Positions 9,002 through 17,810 of a stretch of 58,722 nt of DNA are shown one piece after another. The stretch comes from Sulfitobacter sediminilitoris (lineage in GTDB: Bacteria; Pseudomonadota; Alphaproteobacteria; Rhodobacterales; Rhodobacteraceae): positions 1 through 58,722 of the forward strand of contig NZ_JAABNT010000020.1 of the NCBI RefSeq assembly GCF_010667575.1, in the 5' to 3' direction. Within the stretch, counting starts at the first letter, position 1; every line of letters starts with the position of its first letter. A program made the translations under genes and the position numbers. The notes under the pieces were generated by a model. That model worked only from the letters and a program-made list of their open reading frames with translations, did no database searches and was not told where the DNA came from.

Positions 9002-10810
9002 CTAGGCCGCTTTTATCAGGTCCGCTGCCTTTTCGCCTATCATGATCGAGGCAGCATTTGTGTTGCCGCTGATGATGTCCGGCATAACGCTGGCATCTGC
9101 AACTCTGAGCTTGCCGACACCGTTAACCTTCAAGTCCGCGCTGACCACATCGCCGATCCGGCACGTGGAGCAAAGATGGTAAACGGTGGTCGAGTAATGC
9201 AATGCCATGTTTTCCAACAAGGCGTCGCTTGGTGTCTGGCCGGTAACGTAGCCGTGTTTGCGTGCGAGTTCCGGCGGTACATTCAACGCGCCGGGTTTTG
9301 TCTCTCCAGGCCAGTTTTCGACGATCTCCAGTGCTTTTCGCATGATGGCGACCATGACTTTCAGATCATGCGGGTCAGCGTAATAGTTCATGCTGATAAC
9401 AGGCGCTGCCGTTGGATCATTTGACGCCAAGGTGATTTCGCCCGTGCTGTGTGGCAGGACCGGATTGGCGAGCAGGATCATATTCTCCTGATCTGGCGCC
9501 AGTGTCGCATCAGCATCTTCGAAAAAAGTCGAAAGATCAATACGCAGACGATCCCCAAGCAAGCCCGCGTCATAGCCGCATGGAACATACCCAATTTGAG
9601 CGTCATGGCTGTGCGTGTCGTCCAGACCCGTCGAAAAAAAGCAGACCGCATCATAAAGAGAGGACGAAACCAGACTTTCCCCTGTTTCAAACCACTGCCC
9701 CAATCGGCGCTCCGCCTCGGCCTTGAGGCCAGCGAGTTCAGGCGGCAAGTCTTTATCCTCTGCGGGATCCGCCGGAAGCGGCCCGGCGGGCGCACGAAGC
9801 GCATCGGGCCCTGCCGACACGCCAACCTCGGCAACGGGTACACCAATTCCGGGCGCCGAGAAGAACAAAGCGCAATGCAAATGATCTTTCAGGTTTTTAC
9901 CCACGGCGGGCAGCTCATGACGACATGTGATATCGACCGCTTCCAATTCGCGCCGGGGTCCAATCCCGGATAGCATCAGAATTTGTGGTGACCCGACAGC
10001 GCCTGCGCTCAGGACCACCTCGCGCTCTGCAAAAACCGCGTGGGTGGCGCCGTTCTCATCACGGTATTCAATGCCTGTGGCATGGAGCGTGTCCGCTTCA
10101 CCACCCAAGAGAACACGCGCCACATGCGCCCCTGTGATGATCGTCAGGTTATCACGGTCTTCGACGCTGCCCTGCAGGAACGCGCGATACGTACTTGAAC
10201 GCATTCCATTGCGCGTGGTGGTCTGAAACAAGGATGTGACCCCTTCAGGACCACCGCGCGAACTACCATTGTAATCGCCACGGTGCATACCGGTGGCTTC
10301 CGCGGCAGAGACAAAGTCCCGCGATGCCGGAATGACGGGCGATCGAACGGACACTCCAAGCGGTCCTCCGGACCCATGCGCCTCTCCATCGACAACGATT
10401 TCATTGCTGGGTGCCAGGTCTTCGCTTTTTTTGAAATACGGCAGAACCTCTTGAAAACTCCAGCCATCCGCGCCCATTGACGCCCATTTGTCAAAGTCGC
10501 CGGGGTGCCCGCGCACATATGCCATGTAGTTTATGCCCGATGACCCACCTAGCATTTTGCCACGCGGCACAGGCATCAGATTGTCGCGCAGCCCCAGACC
10601 CGCCTTGCCCGGATCGGCCGTAAACATCCAGTCTGTCGTTGGATCGAGTTGGAGACTGGCCACTGCTGCAGGCATCATTTCGTGATCCGGCGGATGACCA
10701 CCAGCTTCTACCAAGGCGACACTGACGGACGCATCTTCGCTCAACCTGGCGGCGATGACCGCACCCGCAGAGCCACCGCCCACGACGATGTAGTCGTAAG
10801 TATCTGTCAT
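9002..10810 (-). CDS. GMC-family FAD-dependent oxidoreductase (choline dehydrogenase-like)
   Basis: A 602-residue flavoprotein. The N-terminus YDYIVVGGGSAGAVIAARLS is the FAD Rossmann fold. GMC signature 1 is GGSSGINYMAYVRGHPGDFDKW (near residue 90), signature 2 is GAVGSPQILMLSGIGP (near 275), and the catalytic pair appears as His in TTVYHLCSTCRIG and Asn in SGNTNAASIMIG near the C-terminus. Such enzymes oxidise alcohol groups (choline, polyethylene glycol, other alcohols). It is about 50 residues longer than typical BetA because of an Ala/Pro/Gly-rich insert around residues 320-375, so I do not call it betA. Reach of AGGGAGG ten bases upstream supports ATG 10810. No betaine aldehyde dehydrogenase or transporter gene adjoins it. 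Confidence 0.9.
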   Translation of the reverse strand: MTDTYDYIVVGGGSAGAVIAARLSEDASVSVALVEAGGHPPDHEMMPAAVASLQLDPTTDWMFTADPGKAGLGLRDNLMPVPRGKMLGGSSGINYMAYVRGHPGDFDKWASMGADGWSFQEVLPYFKKSEDLAPSNEIVVDGEAHGSGGPLGVSVRSPVIPASRDFVSAAEATGMHRGDYNGSSRGGPEGVTSLFQTTTRNGMRSSTYRAFLQGSVEDRDNLTIITGAHVARVLLGGEADTLHATGIEYRDENGATHAVFAEREVVLSAGAVGSPQILMLSGIGPRRELEAVDITCRHELPAVGKNLKDHLHCALFFSAPGIGVPVAEVGVSAGPDALRAPAGPLPADPAEDKDLPPELAGLKAEAERRLGQWFETGESLVSSSLYDAVCFFSTGLDDTHSHDAQIGYVPCGYDAGLLGDRLRIDLSTFFEDADATLAPDQENMILLANPVLPHSTGEITLASNDPTAAPVISMNYYADPHDLKVMVAIMRKALEIVENWPGETKPGALNVPPELARKHGYVTGQTPSDALLENMALHYSTTVYHLCSTCRIGDVVSADLKVNGVGKLRVADASVMPDIISGNTNAASIMIGEKAADLIKAA

Positions 10811-11468
10811 TTTTTGGTGTCCTCCCTTGCCGCACGCCTATTGAGGGCCGCCGACGCAAACCATGATGCAGTATTTTCTGTGAAAGGCAAAACAAAAACC
10901 CAAAAGATATGCCCGTCGATGAGGACAAAGCGGAAATTGGGTTTGAATTGGCAAAGCGCCGCTTTGTCCGCATGTGAGACATCGAACGCAACCGCAGCGA
11001 ATGGCCTGTGTTGGTAAGAGCGGTCGGTGCAAAAGCTGGCGTTGCCGCGGCGCTGGCTTGCCATAAGTGACCGCTGACGGTGGCCAATCGGTCATCCGAC
11101 AGAAAGACTCAGATGACCGAGACGAGCCCAATGCAGACTCTTTCTCGAATTCCGCGCGGCTGTGATATCGTCTTCTCATGGAACGTCGGATAACCGGCGC
11201 AGCGTACGACCGGTTTGGATTTCGGCCAATTTGTACGAGTTCAATGGCCGCTTTCGGGAAACGGTGCTGCGCCGCCGCGTCTGGTTGAGAAATTTGATTG
11301 TCGCGCGTAGGGAAGTTTCGCTGCACCAGCATCAGGCGGGAAAGTCCGCATGGCTGCCCCTTGGGGTTCTATCTGAACAACAGCGCGCGCGCCCGAGGCA
11401 GACTGGGAATCTTATGTCGGACGGGGAACACTAGCAGTACAACCTGCACCAAATTATTTGGGGTCGAA
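10811..11468. other. Intergenic region between two divergently placed genes
   Basis: This gap separates the minus-strand GMC gene from the plus-strand cyclase. Frames present on both strands look like noise. CGGTCATCCGACAG near 11089 resembles CGGTCATCTGACAA near 5312, another pair of eroded dispersed repeats. Promoters of both genes must lie here but I cannot place them reliably. Confidence 0.4.
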
Positions 11469-12629
11469 ATGGTCAATACACAAAAGATATCGTCCACGAT
11501 AAACTGGCTGATCTCTGGGGCACAGCCCGCAAAACGTATCGAAGAGATCGTCGAAGAATGTGCTCGACGGCTAATTTCAGCGGGTGTTCCGCTTGACGCT
11601 TTTCTGGTCGATGGGATTTTTCTCAATGCACATGTCAGAGGAATCCGAACAATTTGGTCCAAGGGTGGTGGTGTGCGCGTCCAAACCATGAGTCGGGATT
11701 TTATGGATGAAGGCGGCTTTGTGGAGACTACTCAATACGCGTGCATAACCACTCAGCGGTTAATTCGTTTTCGTTTTGATGACGATGATCCTGAGGTGGC
11801 CTCAGAGCAACGCAATGGATTAATGGCCCAAAAATTCACGGATTTTGTTTATCTTCCTTTGTTCAACTTCGATGGAACAGTTTCAGGGTGCATAGAGGCT
11901 GGGACGAAAGCTTCTGGTGGATTTACCAGTGACCAAATAACCGCTTTGCGGCGGATGCAAGCGCCTGTTGCCCGTATGAAGGAGTATTTTACTGAGCGCC
12001 GCGACAAGCAAATTACTCTTGCAACATACATTGGTGAAAAAGCGAGTAGGAAGGTATTGAGTGGTAGCATCGGCTTGGGTGACGGCGAAAAAATCTCGGC
12101 TGTTGTATTTTTTGCCGACATCGCTGGCTTTACCAAGATTTCAAATGAGCTCGCTTTTGAAGACGTATTAAAAGTGTTGAGTAGGTTTTTTGCGGCAATT
12201 ACGTCAGCGGTAGGAGGCAACAATGGAGAAATTTTAAAGTTCATTGGCGATGGCGTTCTGGCCATCTTTCAAACTCCGGACGACCTCACGGCGCAAGAGG
12301 AAGCGGCTGGAGCCGCTTTAGAAGCTCTTGAAGCCGTAAGTACGGCATTGACGGCGGATGAACAGAATCCAAAGATTAGGTTTCGCGCATCCTTACACCT
12401 TGGAGATTTGTTTTTTGGCAATGTTGGCAGTGGAGATCGCTTGGACTTCACCGCGATTGGTCCAACAGTAAATCTTGCCTCCCGGATGCTAGAAGAAGCA
12501 GCGAAGCGGAATGCCTCAGTGGTGTGCTCGCGAGCGTTCAAAGATGTTATTCCTGACACGACAGGGAAAATGGTAGAGTGCGAATTCAAAGGTTTTTCGG
12601 GCGAGAGAGAGATGTTTATTCTAGGATAG
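11469..12629 (+). CDS. Class III adenylate/guanylate cyclase with N-terminal GAF-like sensor
   Basis: A 386-residue soluble cyclase. Residues about 20-190 have the look of a GAF domain (YLPLFNFDGTVSGCIEAGTK near the end of it), as in other alphaproteobacterial cyclases. Residues about 205-386 form the catalytic domain: VVFFADIAGFTKISNEL with the metal Asp, FIGDGVLAIFQ, LHLGDLFFGNVGSGDRLDF, and AIGPTVNLASRM. It should make cAMP in response to a small ligand bound by the GAF part. I chose ATG 11469 (preceded by GGGG five to ten bases upstream) because the 57 codons of upstream open frame are unlike protein. The coding sequence is visibly more AT-rich than its neighbours. It is a lone plus-strand gene among minus-strand genes. 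Confidence 0.9.
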   Translation: MVNTQKISSTINWLISGAQPAKRIEEIVEECARRLISAGVPLDAFLVDGIFLNAHVRGIRTIWSKGGGVRVQTMSRDFMDEGGFVETTQYACITTQRLIRFRFDDDDPEVASEQRNGLMAQKFTDFVYLPLFNFDGTVSGCIEAGTKASGGFTSDQITALRRMQAPVARMKEYFTERRDKQITLATYIGEKASRKVLSGSIGLGDGEKISAVVFFADIAGFTKISNELAFEDVLKVLSRFFAAITSAVGGNNGEILKFIGDGVLAIFQTPDDLTAQEEAAGAALEALEAVSTALTADEQNPKIRFRASLHLGDLFFGNVGSGDRLDFTAIGPTVNLASRMLEEAAKRNASVVCSRAFKDVIPDTTGKMVECEFKGFSGEREMFILG

Positions 12630-13126
12630 GCATCATGCAATAAAGGGGAACAGAGCCGACACCTGCAGCGAATGTTTTAAAAGTCAGCAACTCGGTTATT
12701 CGCACAACACGCAGTGAACGCCAGCTTTTAGCACGCGCTTTCTAACCTTCTACCTAAACACGTGGTTTAACAGTGTGTTGCGAAAAACTCGAATGCGCTT
12801 TAGCACCCTCTTATCACAACAAGACCGAATAGAGGCTCTTTTCAAATTTTTATGTCGCGGCTCGAGGTGGATCACCCGGCAGTCGATTTCATCGCTCAGA
12901 CCCTGGACGTTTCAGGGATGTTGACGCGGGAAAGGCGTAAGAAATGTCTGGGACGGACGGGCGCGTTCCCGAAACAAAGACAAAAACAACTCTAACCTGC
13001 GGAGATGGGCTCAAGCAGTTGAATTTGTCCCATCTCAAAACTGATTGGCAAAGCTTTTGAAGTCTGCGGGCATTGGTGCAGCTGTTGCGCGCCATCCTGG
13101 AAGGGAGGCAGGCCTTCGCGATGCTC
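12630..13126. other. Gene-free stretch between cyclase and small ORF copy 1
   Basis: AT-rich at first (12660-12870), then GC-richer. A minus-strand frame running through 12889-13407 is out of register with the small conserved ORF it crosses and is probably not translated. Nothing else is recognised. Confidence 0.4.
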
Positions 13127-13255
13127 TTAGTGATACCGTTCCACCTTTGCCTGCATGACGGCCCCGTCCTGCAGGCTATCAAGGACGATGTCGATGATCG
13201 TGTGCGCAATCCTGGAAGCGGTGCTGGGTGAGAAAGACTTCTTAAGGGTCTGCAT
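13127..13255 (-). CDS. Conserved 42-residue small protein, copy 1 of 3
   Basis: A 43-codon ORF (with stop) that starts MQTLKKSFSP and contains TIIDIVLDSLQDGAVMQAKV. Two more ORFs of exactly the same length occur at 27279-27407 and 50489-50617 on the same strand. This is the most divergent copy: its N-terminal ten residues match copy 3 exactly except in codon use, while the C-terminal end (VERYH) differs from VDSCY in the others. GAAGGACGAGACA just before the ATG provides a ribosome binding site. No signal peptide, membrane helix or known domain; the middle could form an amphipathic helix. A CRP-like site lies 72 bases upstream of the ATG. I do not recognise the family and assign no function. 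Confidence 0.55.
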   Translation of the reverse strand: MQTLKKSFSPSTASRIAHTIIDIVLDSLQDGAVMQAKVERYH

Positions 13256-13292
13256 TGTCTCGTCCTTCGTTTCTTGGCCGTCTGTGGCCTTG

Positions 13293-13342
13293 CCTGTACT
13301 TTATGGCATGTGATTCTGTTTCCGTCTGTGAGCTGGTTCACA
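13293..13342 (-). promoter_or_regulatory. CRP-like site and predicted class II promoter, small ORF copy 1
   Basis: TGTGAGCTGGTTCACA (13327-13342) matches the Escherichia coli CRP half-sites TGTGA-N6-TCACA perfectly. On the minus strand TGC-CATAAA (13300-13308) forms a candidate extended -10. If transcription starts seven bases after it (about 13293), the palindrome is centred at about -41.5, the position of class II CRP-activated promoters. Spacing to the ATG is identical in all three copies. Whether the host regulator recognises this sequence is unknown. Confidence 0.5.
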
Positions 13343-13485
13343 CAAGCGGAAACTTTGTCCAAAGAGGGATGAGAACTTGGGTTCAGCCCCAATGCGGGTT
13401 TGCCCACGCCCCCTTGTTTTCCCCCATCCCGCAGACATCAGGCGAGCGGGCCCTCGGGTGTTCAGCCCTCCGGCTCCTTTCAGGA

Positions 13486-14817
13486 TTATTGGACCTTTTC
13501 GGTCTGGCGCTCTCTGTTCAAAGGGGCAAGACCCGCCCAGATCGCGCAGCCTGCAATCACCAAGTAGGCAGAAATCGTTTGAAAGAGGACACCGCCACTC
13601 ACAAGCGACATCAGCAGGATTGTCGTAAAGATCAGGACCGGTGGGACAATGGCTTCTGGGAAATCACGTTGGTGGGCCCGTGTCATCTGGCGCACGTAGA
13701 AGCGAAGTACCAGAAATATCAGAGCACCTCCGCCAATGAGGCCAAAGGCCAACATAGCTTCTAAAGGGAAGTTATGACTATGAAAGGCAGATGCTGCATT
13801 GTCTTCGCCGAGTACCACTGGGAAAAACTGCAAGAGACCATGGCCGAACAGGGGTTTTTCTTGAATAACTTCGACAGTCTTGAGCCACAGCTGAATCCTT
13901 CCTGACGATGCGGCATTTAGGTCTGCTTCGAATGTCCTTCCAAGAAGTCTAGATAGAAATCCGAAGTCTGCCGTCGGGGTGGGAGGTAGGGCTGACAGTG
14001 CGAGGCCTGGGACTGCGGTTGCTGTCGTCTGAAATGCAAGTCGGGGTCGGAGCCGCGGGTTCAGAAGAACCACGATAGCTACCGCCCCGAAGAGACCCAG
14101 CACCTGACCGCGACTGCCACTCCAGAAGAGAAGCGCCCACAAGATGATGAGCCCAACCGGGCGCCACCACCGTGACGGAGAGAGACCCAGCGGGCGGGGC
14201 CAGGCTGGCGCCAGGCCTGCGGCCAATGCTATGGCCAAGAGGGCACCATACCACCGGACATTCTGAACGGGCGCAAAGGCGGCTTTCCAAATGAAGTCAG
14301 GCGCCTCAGATGCCACAAACACGATGTACGGAAGGAGCGGCAGATACAGCAGCATCGAAACAAAGATCGCGGTCCAGATTGATGGGGGCACCCCGTCTGA
14401 CCACCGCGCAAACAAACTGATCGCTGAGATGACCCCAAGGAGAGTCAGGAGGTGGATCACGGCAGCGGGGACCAGGAGATAGTAGTTCGGCTGCGCGAAG
14501 AGGGTCGTGTAGACGAAGGCCCAGGTCACCAGGGCGATGAGCAGGACATCCAAGCGGGTTAGGGTGGCTTTCCGGTATCGACGCTGGCGCGCCGACGAGA
14601 GCGCGCAGATGATCAGGGTCAGCACGATCGCCACGTGACCCAGGCTGCGGTAGACGAAGTACTCGATGCCCGGGGCCAGGGGGTCTTCAAGCGATAGAAC
14701 CAAAGCACCGCAGAGCAGGGGCCAGAGAGCCAGTACGCCGATCAGGAGCCGGAGCACGCCTTTGTGCGGGCCCTGGTGAGAGCTCTCTACCGCTTCACTG
14801 ATCTGCTTGCGTCCCAT
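13486..14817 (-). CDS. O-antigen ligase / polymerase family membrane protein (Wzy_C)
   Basis: A 443-residue polytopic inner-membrane protein with about 10-12 hydrophobic segments. The long periplasmic loop near the C-terminal third carries GHGLLQFFPVVLG followed by FHSHNFPLEAMLAFGLIGG (about residues 330-360), the recognisable HSHN-containing signature of the O-antigen ligase/Wzy_C family. Members transfer or polymerise lipid-linked sugar chains (lipopolysaccharide, exopolysaccharide or teichuronic-type polymers). The basic N-terminus (MGRKQISEAVESSH) is cytoplasmic. There are no glycosyltransferase or flippase genes beside it, so whether it acts as ligase or polymerase is open. The small ORF copy 1 and its promoter lie about 150 bp beyond its stop on the same strand. 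Confidence 0.85.
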   Translation of the reverse strand: MGRKQISEAVESSHQGPHKGVLRLLIGVLALWPLLCGALVLSLEDPLAPGIEYFVYRSLGHVAIVLTLIICALSSARQRRYRKATLTRLDVLLIALVTWAFVYTTLFAQPNYYLLVPAAVIHLLTLLGVISAISLFARWSDGVPPSIWTAIFVSMLLYLPLLPYIVFVASEAPDFIWKAAFAPVQNVRWYGALLAIALAAGLAPAWPRPLGLSPSRWWRPVGLIILWALLFWSGSRGQVLGLFGAVAIVVLLNPRLRPRLAFQTTATAVPGLALSALPPTPTADFGFLSRLLGRTFEADLNAASSGRIQLWLKTVEVIQEKPLFGHGLLQFFPVVLGEDNAASAFHSHNFPLEAMLAFGLIGGGALIFLVLRFYVRQMTRAHQRDFPEAIVPPVLIFTTILLMSLVSGGVLFQTISAYLVIAGCAIWAGLAPLNRERQTEKVQ

Positions 14818-15127
14818 GCCGACGACGATGACGGGAACCGCATCGATTTGCGACTGGGTATTGGTTCAATAGGTCAACGCTGCGGTGCTTTCGCCACATG
14901 TCGCTTTTTATAAGACGCCGGGCAGGGGCTGCACAACGAGAGTGATCGACTGGTCATCGTCTGACGTGTTTCGCTCTGCAAACCCCCGATAACGTCGACT
15001 ATGCGCCATATGTCCAAAATTGACTCCGACCATAAATCTTGAGCCCGAGGTCGCCAGTGTTGGGCGTCGGTGATTTTGATCGACCGTGCGGTCTGACGTG
15101 AGCTATGATCACAAAAGACGCGTTCGA
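14818..15127. other. Intergenic region without a gene
   Basis: No credible coding frame. GTTTCGCTCTGCAAACCC (14968-14985) also occurs near 47249 (GTTTCGCTCTGCAGACCC) and 50825 (ATTTCGCTCTGCAAACCC), a short dispersed repeat in this genome. Confidence 0.4.
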
Positions 15128-16063
15128 TTAGATTGGATCACCAGCCCCTTTTCGCTCGACGATCAGGCCGTAGCTGTCCGGTTCCCTATGGCGTGCAAAG
15201 TCAAAAATTGTCTCCCGGTACCGCGTCCCCAAGTCCAGGTCGGCTTTTGCTGTGATGACCTCATCTTCCAATGTGCTGGCCATGGCGACAATCTCGCCTG
15301 AGGGGGCGATGATGACGGACTGACCAACCATCATCGAGCCTTCCTCCCGCCCGCATTTTGCGGTTCCTACGACCCACGACGCATTCTGATAGGCCCCCGC
15401 CTGCATACTGAGGTGGTTGTGGAATTGGGTCAGACTATCGATATCGGTGTGGCCGGTATGGTCGACGGGGGTATTATAACCCAACGCGATCAAGTCGACT
15501 CCCTGCAAACCCATGACCCGGTAGGCCTCTGGCCAGCGCCGGTCGTTGCAGATCATCATTCCTACGCGCCCTCCGAAGCCGTCAAAAACCGGGAAGCCGA
15601 GGTTTCCAGGTTCGAAGTATCGCTTTTCCAGATGCTGAAATGTCCGCCCCGGCTGCGGAGCGTCGTGACCCGGCAGATGTACTTTCCGATATTTTCCAAT
15701 GATCTTGCCATCGGGTCCGACGAGCACTGAGGTGTTGAAGTGGCGGATGCGCCCCTCTTCAGATACGCGTTCAGCATAGCCGAGGTAGAAGCCGACCGCG
15801 AGTTCCGCTGCCGCCTCGAACAGAGGCTGGGTTGCAGGACTTGGTAGGTCTTCCTCGTACCACGCCTCCAATTCATCTTTGTCCTCGATCATCCAACGCG
15901 GGAAGAACGATGTCAGCGCGAGTTCCGGGAAAACCACCAGTCTCGCACCGCGCCCATGCGCTTCGCGCAGCATGTCGACCATACGTGCCACACAGGACTG
16001 CCGCGGTTCGGTCTTGGCGATGGGGCCCATCTGGGCGCTGGCAACAATGATCTGGCGAGACAT
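15128..16063 (-). CDS. N-carbamoyl-D-amino-acid amidohydrolase (D-carbamoylase)
   Basis: A 311-residue cytoplasmic nitrilase-superfamily enzyme that hydrolyses N-carbamoyl-D-amino acids to D-amino acid, CO2 and ammonia. It matches the Agrobacterium enzyme along its length as I remember it, including VVFPELALTSFFPRW, KYRKVHLPGH, FQHLEKRYFEPG and MICNDRRWPEAYRVMGLQG. The catalytic triad falls at the same numbers as in Agrobacterium: Glu47, Lys127, Cys172. The ATG at 16063 follows the HyuB stop with one base between (TGA-C-ATG) and is preceded by AGAGGGG, so the longer upstream frame is not used. Last gene of the hydantoin operon. It would complete D-hydantoin or N-carbamoyl breakdown begun by HyuA/HyuB. 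Confidence 0.92.
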   Translation of the reverse strand: MSRQIIVASAQMGPIAKTEPRQSCVARMVDMLREAHGRGARLVVFPELALTSFFPRWMIEDKDELEAWYEEDLPSPATQPLFEAAAELAVGFYLGYAERVSEEGRIRHFNTSVLVGPDGKIIGKYRKVHLPGHDAPQPGRTFQHLEKRYFEPGNLGFPVFDGFGGRVGMMICNDRRWPEAYRVMGLQGVDLIALGYNTPVDHTGHTDIDSLTQFHNHLSMQAGAYQNASWVVGTAKCGREEGSMMVGQSVIIAPSGEIVAMASTLEDEVITAKADLDLGTRYRETIFDFARHREPDSYGLIVERKGAGDPI

Positions 16064-16064
16064 G

Positions 16065-17810
16065 TCAAACCCCTCTTTTCGCGGCTGTGGCCGCGGCGTC
16101 CACCTTACCACCGATTATCACAACGCCATATTGGCTTTCGGCGCTTTCTTTTGACACGATGCCGTCCAACACGTCTTCAAGAACCGCGGCCGGATCGCGT
16201 TCGAAAGCTGGCCCATACCCTCCTGCAGAAGGCCCAACAGCCAGAAATGTGTCGCCCGCCGCAGCTGGACGATAAGGCACCTTGGACACCAGCGACTCGT
16301 CAGTGCCATCAGCGTGGATAAGGTGCAGTTCGGCGGGTTTGCCGTCGGCGCCGCCCTGAAAGCCCCAAGGGGGAAATCTGTGCCCCTCACCTTCGACGGA
16401 AAAGCCGCCCGGTTCAAGGAACTGAAATGCCCTTATGGCACCCACACCGCCCCGGGTGCGACCAGCACCGCAGGTGTCCTCACGCAGTTCATACTGCGTG
16501 ACGCGCATCGGCAAGTGGCTTTCGATATCCTCGATCGGGTTGTTGCGGGTATTGGCATAGAGCGTGTCAACCGCATCCATCCCATCCTTGGTAAAGCGCC
16601 CACCATAAGACCCTTCGAAGATTTCCATATGCACCCAATGGGTTTCCTCGCGTAGGCCAGAAAAGGCGATCACCTTGAGGTTGCCAATCCCAGCAGAGAC
16701 CTGTTCTGGAACGGCCTCGGCCAGCGCCTTCATCACCGTGTCGGCCAGCTGGTTGCCAGGGGTGAACCTGGCAATCACAGGGGCCGGGAAGATCGGATTG
16801 GCAAGGCAACCGCGCGGAGCGATGATTTCGATCGGGCGGGTGAGGCCCGAGTTCTGTGGGATCTCGCCATAAATGTCCGAATCCAGCAGAACCGAGCGCA
16901 CGGTCAACCAGATCGAGATGTCTACCGTCCCGACCAACGGCATGTTGATGGGCCGGTCGCCGACTTGGGGAGCCGTGCCGGTCAAATCTACCACCATCCG
17001 GTCACCATCGATTGTGATTGTCACCACAATAGGTAGTTCGCTCCGTTCCGGGTCGCCAAGGAATCCATCGATGTGAGTGGTGGCGGAGTAGACACCGTCC
17101 GGCACATCGCTGATCGCCTGGCGCATCATCCGTTCTGAGTAGGCCATAAGCGCCTCTGACGCGGCCCGGATGGTAGCGACATCGTAGCGGGCGATAAGAT
17201 CACGGAACCGTTCGGCCCCAATCTCGCAGGCCGCGACCTGAGCATCCAGATCACCCACGACCAGCGCAGGTGCCCGGACATTGTCGCGCAGGATCTGCCA
17301 GACGGCTTCGTTGCGCACCCCCCCATCGACCACCTTGATAGCCTTGAACTGCAGGCCCTCCGCGTAGACGTCCATGGCATCGACAATCCCGCATGACCCG
17401 GGCGACAAGGCGCCAACATCTAGATGGTGCGCTGTCGTTCCGGCAAAGCCGACCAATTCATCTCCGTGAAAAACCGGCATGATCAGCGCAATATCCGGGC
17501 CATGGGACGCCCCGCCGTAAGGATCGTTGTGCATGATCACATCGCCAGGGGCAAACGTGTCACCACGGGCGGCAAGCACCTCGATCACGTTCTTCACGTA
17601 GCCTGGGATGGGACCGGATTGCAGCGGGGTCGACTGGACGGATTCTGCCAGCTGGTTTCCCACATGGTCAGTCAGAGCCGTGCCGAAATCCTCGGACTCT
17701 CGGATGATGGACGAATAAGACATCCGCATCAGCTTGTAACCCATCTCTATCGCGATGTTCTGCAAGGCGCCTTGGATGACGCTGGCGGTGACTGGGTCAA
17801 TCTGGCTCAT
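16065..17810 (-). CDS. hyuB: Hydantoinase B / oxoprolinase subunit B family protein
   Basis: A 581-residue protein of the hydantoinase B family, the partner of HyuA in ATP-dependent opening of hydantoin, N-methylhydantoin or 5-oxoproline rings, and the equivalent of acetone carboxylase alpha subunits. Recognisable stretches are MRMSYSSIIRESEDFGTALTD near the start, MHNDPYGGASHGPDI (about residue 95), and TRGGVGAIRAFQF with GGFSVEGEGHRFPPWGFQGG in the C-terminal third. Its start overlaps the HyuA stop by 4 bp (ATGA), and the D-carbamoylase follows after one base. The exact substrate cannot be read from the sequence, but the carbamoylase beside it favours hydantoins over 5-oxoproline. Confidence 0.9.
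   Translation of the reverse strand: MSQIDPVTASVIQGALQNIAIEMGYKLMRMSYSSIIRESEDFGTALTDHVGNQLAESVQSTPLQSGPIPGYVKNVIEVLAARGDTFAPGDVIMHNDPYGGASHGPDIALIMPVFHGDELVGFAGTTAHHLDVGALSPGSCGIVDAMDVYAEGLQFKAIKVVDGGVRNEAVWQILRDNVRAPALVVGDLDAQVAACEIGAERFRDLIARYDVATIRAASEALMAYSERMMRQAISDVPDGVYSATTHIDGFLGDPERSELPIVVTITIDGDRMVVDLTGTAPQVGDRPINMPLVGTVDISIWLTVRSVLLDSDIYGEIPQNSGLTRPIEIIAPRGCLANPIFPAPVIARFTPGNQLADTVMKALAEAVPEQVSAGIGNLKVIAFSGLREETHWVHMEIFEGSYGGRFTKDGMDAVDTLYANTRNNPIEDIESHLPMRVTQYELREDTCGAGRTRGGVGAIRAFQFLEPGGFSVEGEGHRFPPWGFQGGADGKPAELHLIHADGTDESLVSKVPYRPAAAGDTFLAVGPSAGGYGPAFERDPAAVLEDVLDGIVSKESAESQYGVVIIGGKVDAAATAAKRGV

Noticed and set aside
9002..10810. Naming the GMC enzyme betA
   Set aside because: It has a long insert and no betaine genes next to it; the family is broad and the substrate cannot be inferred.
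12889..13407. 172-codon minus-strand open frame crossing small ORF copy 1
   Set aside because: It is in a different frame from the conserved 42-residue ORF; the silent-change pattern supports the short frame, not this one.
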